A stretch of 12,934 bases of DNA, from NCBI GenBank assembly GCA_023386885.1, contig JAEWIX010000071.1:1-12934 (forward strand), given 5' to 3'. Positions within the stretch are counted from its first letter, which is position 1. Each line of letters starts with the position of its first letter. This document shows, piece after piece, positions 10,748 to 12,934 of the stretch. The notes under the pieces were generated by a model. It was not told where the DNA came from and searched no databases. It worked only from the letters and a program-made list of their open reading frames with translations. The translations under genes and the position numbers were made by a program. The stretch is from Pseudomonadota bacterium (lineage in GTDB: Bacteria > Pseudomonadota > Alphaproteobacteria > Rhizobiales > Xanthobacteraceae).

Positions 10748-11181
10748 CCCCGGCCCTCTCTCCTTTTTGTGCGGCCCCTCCCCGGATGGGCGGAGCCGGC
10801 GTCGACGTCGCTTGAACGTTTCACTGCCGCAGGCCGCTCCCGCTCGCTGACATCAGGGCTCACGAAACCCTGCAGGCACCCTGTTAGGCGCCCAGCGGCG
10901 AAAATCCACCAAACCTCAGTTATAGATCGCGCGGCTCACCACCGTCACGGCAGGCGAGCGACCTTTCTTTTCGCGCGCTCTCAGCCACCATCCTAGCGGG
11001 GCGGCCCAGCGAGCGAAATTCCGTTCGAAATTAGGACAGCATTACTGCCCTAGATTGAGATTGCCAAACTTTTTTTCAACATACAAGCGTCTGGACCCAT
11101 TCTAACGCAATTTTTTACGGGATCGTGGCAGCGATACGACCGAATATTACTGAATGTTACCAAGGGTGCGGCGTCGACAGC
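10748..11181. other. Long non-coding region upstream of gltB
   Basis: No credible gene was seen on either strand; the open frames crossing it have no family features and overlap real genes. The gltB-proximal part (to about 11000) is GC-rich. From about 11036 to 11160 the DNA turns AT-rich, with T-runs at 11071-11076 and 11111-11116. On the reverse strand TAGAAT (11104-11099) is a good -10 hexamer without a matching -35, and TTGAAA (11079-11074) is a -35-like hexamer without a good -10. The gltB promoter is presumably somewhere here, which would imply a leader of up to about 400 nt. No sigma-54 element or known riboswitch was recognised. Confidence 0.5.
11142..11160. repeat. Short tandem direct repeat GAATRTTAC, 10-bp period
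   Basis: GAATATTAC (11142-11150) and GAATGTTAC (11152-11160) match at 8 of 9 positions and are spaced one helical turn apart, in the AT-rich block between the heat-shock terminator and gltB. A regulator binding two half-sites on one DNA face is possible; chance similarity is also possible. Confidence 0.35.
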
Positions 11182-11206
11182 AAAACGCCCCGGAAACCGG
11201 GGCGTT
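11182..11206 (-). terminator. Intrinsic terminator of the small heat-shock gene
   Basis: AACGCCCCGG (11184-11193) and CCGGGGCGTT (11197-11206) form a perfect 10-bp stem with a 3-nt loop. Read on the reverse strand, the stem ends in four T residues (AAAA at 11182-11185). It begins 35 bp after the heat-shock stop codon. It should also insulate the gltB upstream region from that gene. Confidence 0.88.
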
Positions 11207-11241
11207 CGCTTGTCAGTCAACTTGAGCGACGACGCCTGAGA

Positions 11242-11718
11242 TCAGGCGGCGGCTTTTTCCCCGCTGTTCTCGATCACCGGTTGGGCCGACGCGACACCGT
11301 TAATCGGAATCTGGCGCGGCTTCTTGGCCTCGGGAATCTCGCGGACCAGATCGACGTGCAGCAGGCCGTTCTCCAGCGAAGCGTTCTTCACCAGCACGAA
11401 ATCGGCAAGCTGGAACACGCGCTCGAACGCCCGCGCCGCGATGCCGCGATACAGCACCTCGGCCTTTTTCCCGGTGTTGTCGTTGGAAACTTTCTCGCCC
11501 TTGATCGTCAGGGTGTTTTCCTTGGCGACGATCGAGAGTTCGTTTTGCGCGAAACCGGAAACGGCGACGCTGATACGGTAAGCGTTCTCACCGGTGCGCT
11601 CGATGTTGTAGGGCGGATAGCCAGCGGCGGTGTCGCCGGGCGCCTGGTCGAGCAGCGAAAACAGACGGTCGAAACCGACGGTGGAACGATAGAACGGGGT
11701 AAGATCGAACGTACGCAT
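11242..11718 (-). CDS. ibpA: Small heat-shock protein, IbpA/HspA type (Hsp20 family, class A)
   Basis: An ATP-independent holdase that binds unfolding proteins in large cytoplasmic oligomers and hands them to DnaK/ClpB. The 158-residue product opens with MRTFDLTPFYRSTVGFDRLF, very like E. coli IbpA and the class A proteins of Bradyrhizobium. The alpha-crystallin domain spans about 38-128 and includes the hallmark A-x-x-x-N-G-x-L at 113-120 (ASLENGLL). The C-terminal I-x-I oligomerisation motif is IPI at 137-139, followed by an Ala/Glu-rich tail. The ATG at 11718 has GGAGG (11731-11727) 8 nt upstream. That site is buried in a ROSE-like hairpin, and an RpoH-type promoter lies about 100 bp upstream. 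A strong terminator follows. The symbol is by family; Bradyrhizobium names would be hspA to hspH, and which paralogue this is cannot be told. Confidence 0.93.
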   Translation of the reverse strand: MRTFDLTPFYRSTVGFDRLFSLLDQAPGDTAAGYPPYNIERTGENAYRISVAVSGFAQNELSIVAKENTLTIKGEKVSNDNTGKKAEVLYRGIAARAFERVFQLADFVLVKNASLENGLLHVDLVREIPEAKKPRQIPINGVASAQPVIENSGEKAAA

Positions 11719-11793
11719 AATTCAGTCCTCCATTGAGCGACATAAGTAGCAACCCGCCCGCCAATCGGGCCGGGCTGTCGTCTGCGCGCAGCC
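11719..11793 (-). ncRNA. ROSE-like RNA thermometer in the heat-shock 5' UTR
   Basis: On the reverse strand the 3' hairpin (11741-11725) pairs GUC-G-CUC with GAG-GAC around AAUG. It covers the GGAGG ribosome-binding site and leaves one bulged G at 11738. The anti-Shine-Dalgarno arm contains UCGCU, matching the U(U/C)GCU signature of ROSE elements, in which the bulged G weakens the stem so that it melts on heating. Upstream, 11774-11753 folds into an 8-bp GC-rich stem with one bulge, and GGCUG/CAGCC (11793-11773) forms a further, partly competing stem. Size, position and gene family all fit a ROSE element. The fold was drawn by eye, without energy calculation. Confidence 0.75.
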
Positions 11794-11817
11794 TGTAGAG
11801 CGGCCTGCACGAAGGTG

Positions 11818-11845
11818 ATATGGGAGGGCTGCAACCGGCTTCAAG
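11818..11845 (-). promoter_or_regulatory. RpoH (sigma-32) type heat-shock promoter
   Basis: On the reverse strand CTTGAA (11845-11840) is followed after 15 nt by CCCATAT (11824-11818), close to the E. coli sigma-32 pattern CTTGAA...CCCCATnT. A start site near 11811 would give a 5' UTR of roughly 93 nt, enough for the whole ROSE-like element. The promoter lies upstream of the divergent hydrolase gene, so the two regulatory regions overlap. Confidence 0.65.
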
Positions 11846-11916
11846 AGTTCGCGCCGGCACTCTTTGTCTCACTCGCCGCCTTGATTTCCGGCGCCTTCTC
11901 CCTAACCGGTTTCTGC

Positions 11917-12861
11917 ATGACATTGGTTTCGATTCCCGCCAATCCGGTTCCCGATGGCGCCGTCAGCGGCACCATCACCACACCGGACGGTGTCAGCCTG
12001 CGCTACGCGCGCTTCGCACCGCCGCCGGGCCGCAAGGGCACGGTCTGCGTGTTCACCGGGCGCGGCGAGCAGATCGAAAAATACTTCGAGACGGTGCGCG
12101 ATCTTCAGGATCGCGGTTTCGCGGTGGCGACGCTGGACTGGCGCGGACAAGGCGGCTCCGCGCGGGGCTTGAGCGATCCGCGCAAGGGCTACGTGCGCAA
12201 TTTCGCCGACTTCGAGATCGACGTCGAAGCGTTCTATCGCCAGGTCGTGCTGCCCGACTGTCCGCCGCCGTATTTCGCGCTGGCGCATTCGATGGGCGGC
12301 GCGGTGATGCTGCGTGTCGCGCACGCCGGCCGGCGCTGGTTCGATCGTATCGTTCTGTCGGCGCCGATGATCGACCTGCCCGGCCGTACCACGTCGTGGC
12401 CGCTGCGAACGCTGTTGCGCGCGATGCGGTTCGCCGGCATGGGCGGCAATTACGTGCCCGGCGGCACCGACGTGCTCGTGGGCGAAGCGCCATTCGCCGA
12501 CAACCCGCTGACCAGCGATCCGGTGCGCTATGCCCGCAACGCCGCGATCCTCGCGGAAGATCCGAACGTCGGCATCGCATCGCCGACGGTGGCCTGGGCC
12601 GACACCGCATTCCGCACCATGCACGGCTTCCGCGCGACGCATTATCCGTCGCAGATCCGCCAGCCGATCCTGATGCTGGCGGCGGGCGCCGACACCATCG
12701 TCTCGACGCCGGCGATCGAGGAATTCGCCTATCACCTGCGCGGCAGTTCGCAACTGGTGATTCCGGGATCGCGCCACGAAATCCTGCAGGAGCAGGATCG
12801 TTACCGTACGCAGTTCTGGGCGGCGTTCGATGCGTTCGTCCCGGGCTCGACCGTGAGATGA
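11917..12861 (+). CDS. Alpha/beta-hydrolase, lysophospholipase L2 (PldB)-like
   Basis: A 314-residue serine hydrolase of the lysophospholipase/monoacylglycerol lipase type, probably cleaving an acyl ester of a lysophospholipid or monoglyceride. The catalytic triad is Ser125 in the nucleophile elbow AHSMGG (Ala in place of the first Gly of GxSxG), Asp259 in GADTIV, and His287 in GSRHEI. DWRGQGGS at 74-81 is the strand-4 loop typical of this group, and residues about 155-240 form the lid region. The frame is open upstream to a GTG at 11815, which would add a 34-residue hydrophobic stretch. The ATG at 11917 (MTLVSIPANP) agrees better with remembered relatives, but it has no clear ribosome-binding site, so the start is uncertain. 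The gene diverges from the heat-shock gene, and its promoter must lie in the same 198 bp. The stop is TGA, 23 bp before a poly-G tail. Confidence 0.85.
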   Translation: MTLVSIPANPVPDGAVSGTITTPDGVSLRYARFAPPPGRKGTVCVFTGRGEQIEKYFETVRDLQDRGFAVATLDWRGQGGSARGLSDPRKGYVRNFADFEIDVEAFYRQVVLPDCPPPYFALAHSMGGAVMLRVAHAGRRWFDRIVLSAPMIDLPGRTTSWPLRTLLRAMRFAGMGGNYVPGGTDVLVGEAPFADNPLTSDPVRYARNAAILAEDPNVGIASPTVAWADTAFRTMHGFRATHYPSQIRQPILMLAAGADTIVSTPAIEEFAYHLRGSSQLVIPGSRHEILQEQDRYRTQFWAAFDAFVPGSTVR

Positions 12862-12883
12862 AGTAACACGCCTTATATCGCAG

Positions 12884-12934
<51 letters not shown>

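Noticed and set aside
11050..11070. Possible sigma-54 promoter upstream of gltB (TTGGCA on the reverse strand)
   Set aside because: The GG of the -24 element is present, but no TTGC-type -12 element occurs at the required spacing.
11815..11916. N-terminal hydrophobic extension of the hydrolase from a GTG, as a membrane anchor
   Set aside because: It overlaps the RpoH-type promoter of the divergent gene and is unlike remembered relatives. It is not fully excluded, because the ATG at 11917 has a poor ribosome-binding site.
11820..12866. A second long forward frame overlapping the hydrolase gene
   Set aside because: It is Arg-rich with no motif, whereas the other frame has a complete Ser-Asp-His triad.

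Overview
The window looks like chromosomal DNA from a high-GC alphaproteobacterium, most likely of the Bradyrhizobium/Rhodopseudomonas/Afipia group (Nitrobacteraceae). The pointers are: an IbpA/HspA-type small heat-shock gene behind what reads as a ROSE RNA thermometer; a gltB-gltD pair in the large-precursor bacterial NADPH form; a TfdA-like dioxygenase of the kind found in Bradyrhizobium; and GC-rich codon use that leaves very long antisense open frames. The genus is inferred from protein style, not from a marker gene. No rRNA, tRNA, CRISPR array, transposase or phage gene was seen.

Layout. (1) 1-1226: the reverse-strand ruvC-ruvA pair for Holliday-junction processing, 4 nt apart. A perfect GC-rich hairpin, probably a dispersed intergenic repeat, lies past ruvA; ruvB is not in the window. 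(2) 1276-4351: an accessory metabolic patch. Two divergent short-chain dehydrogenases (SDRs) share a 139-bp intergenic region with nested inverted repeats. A TfdA-like Fe(II)/2-oxoglutarate dioxygenase follows, then a small secreted histidine-rich protein. (3) 4381-4413: a perfect 15-bp-stem terminator serving convergent genes. (4) 4440-10700: gltD and gltB on the reverse strand, encoding both subunits of NADPH glutamate synthase. gltB starts at a GTG with a good ribosome-binding site and a 72-residue propeptide. (5) 10701-11181: a roughly 480-bp non-coding region upstream of gltB, with a 14-bp perfect palindrome near the start codon and an AT-rich block farther out. (6) 11182-11845: a small heat-shock protein gene on the reverse strand with its own terminator, a ROSE-like thermometer in the 5' UTR and an RpoH-type promoter. 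(7) 11917-12861: a divergent alpha/beta-hydrolase (lysophospholipase L2-like). (8) 12885-12934: 50 uninterrupted G residues at the end, almost certainly a sequencing or assembly artefact.

How the genes work together. gltBD supply glutamate from glutamine and 2-oxoglutarate, and ruvCA act in recombination repair. The heat-shock gene seems controlled at both transcription (RpoH) and translation (ROSE), an arrangement like that of Escherichia coli ibpAB. The SDR/dioxygenase patch may be a small oxidative catabolic module, possibly for an aryloxy-acid or related ether, but the substrate is not visible from sequence. Most of the window is ordinary housekeeping DNA. I did not find a convincing wholly new system; the second-look items are the SDR/TfdA-like patch, the heat-shock control region and the gltB leader palindrome.
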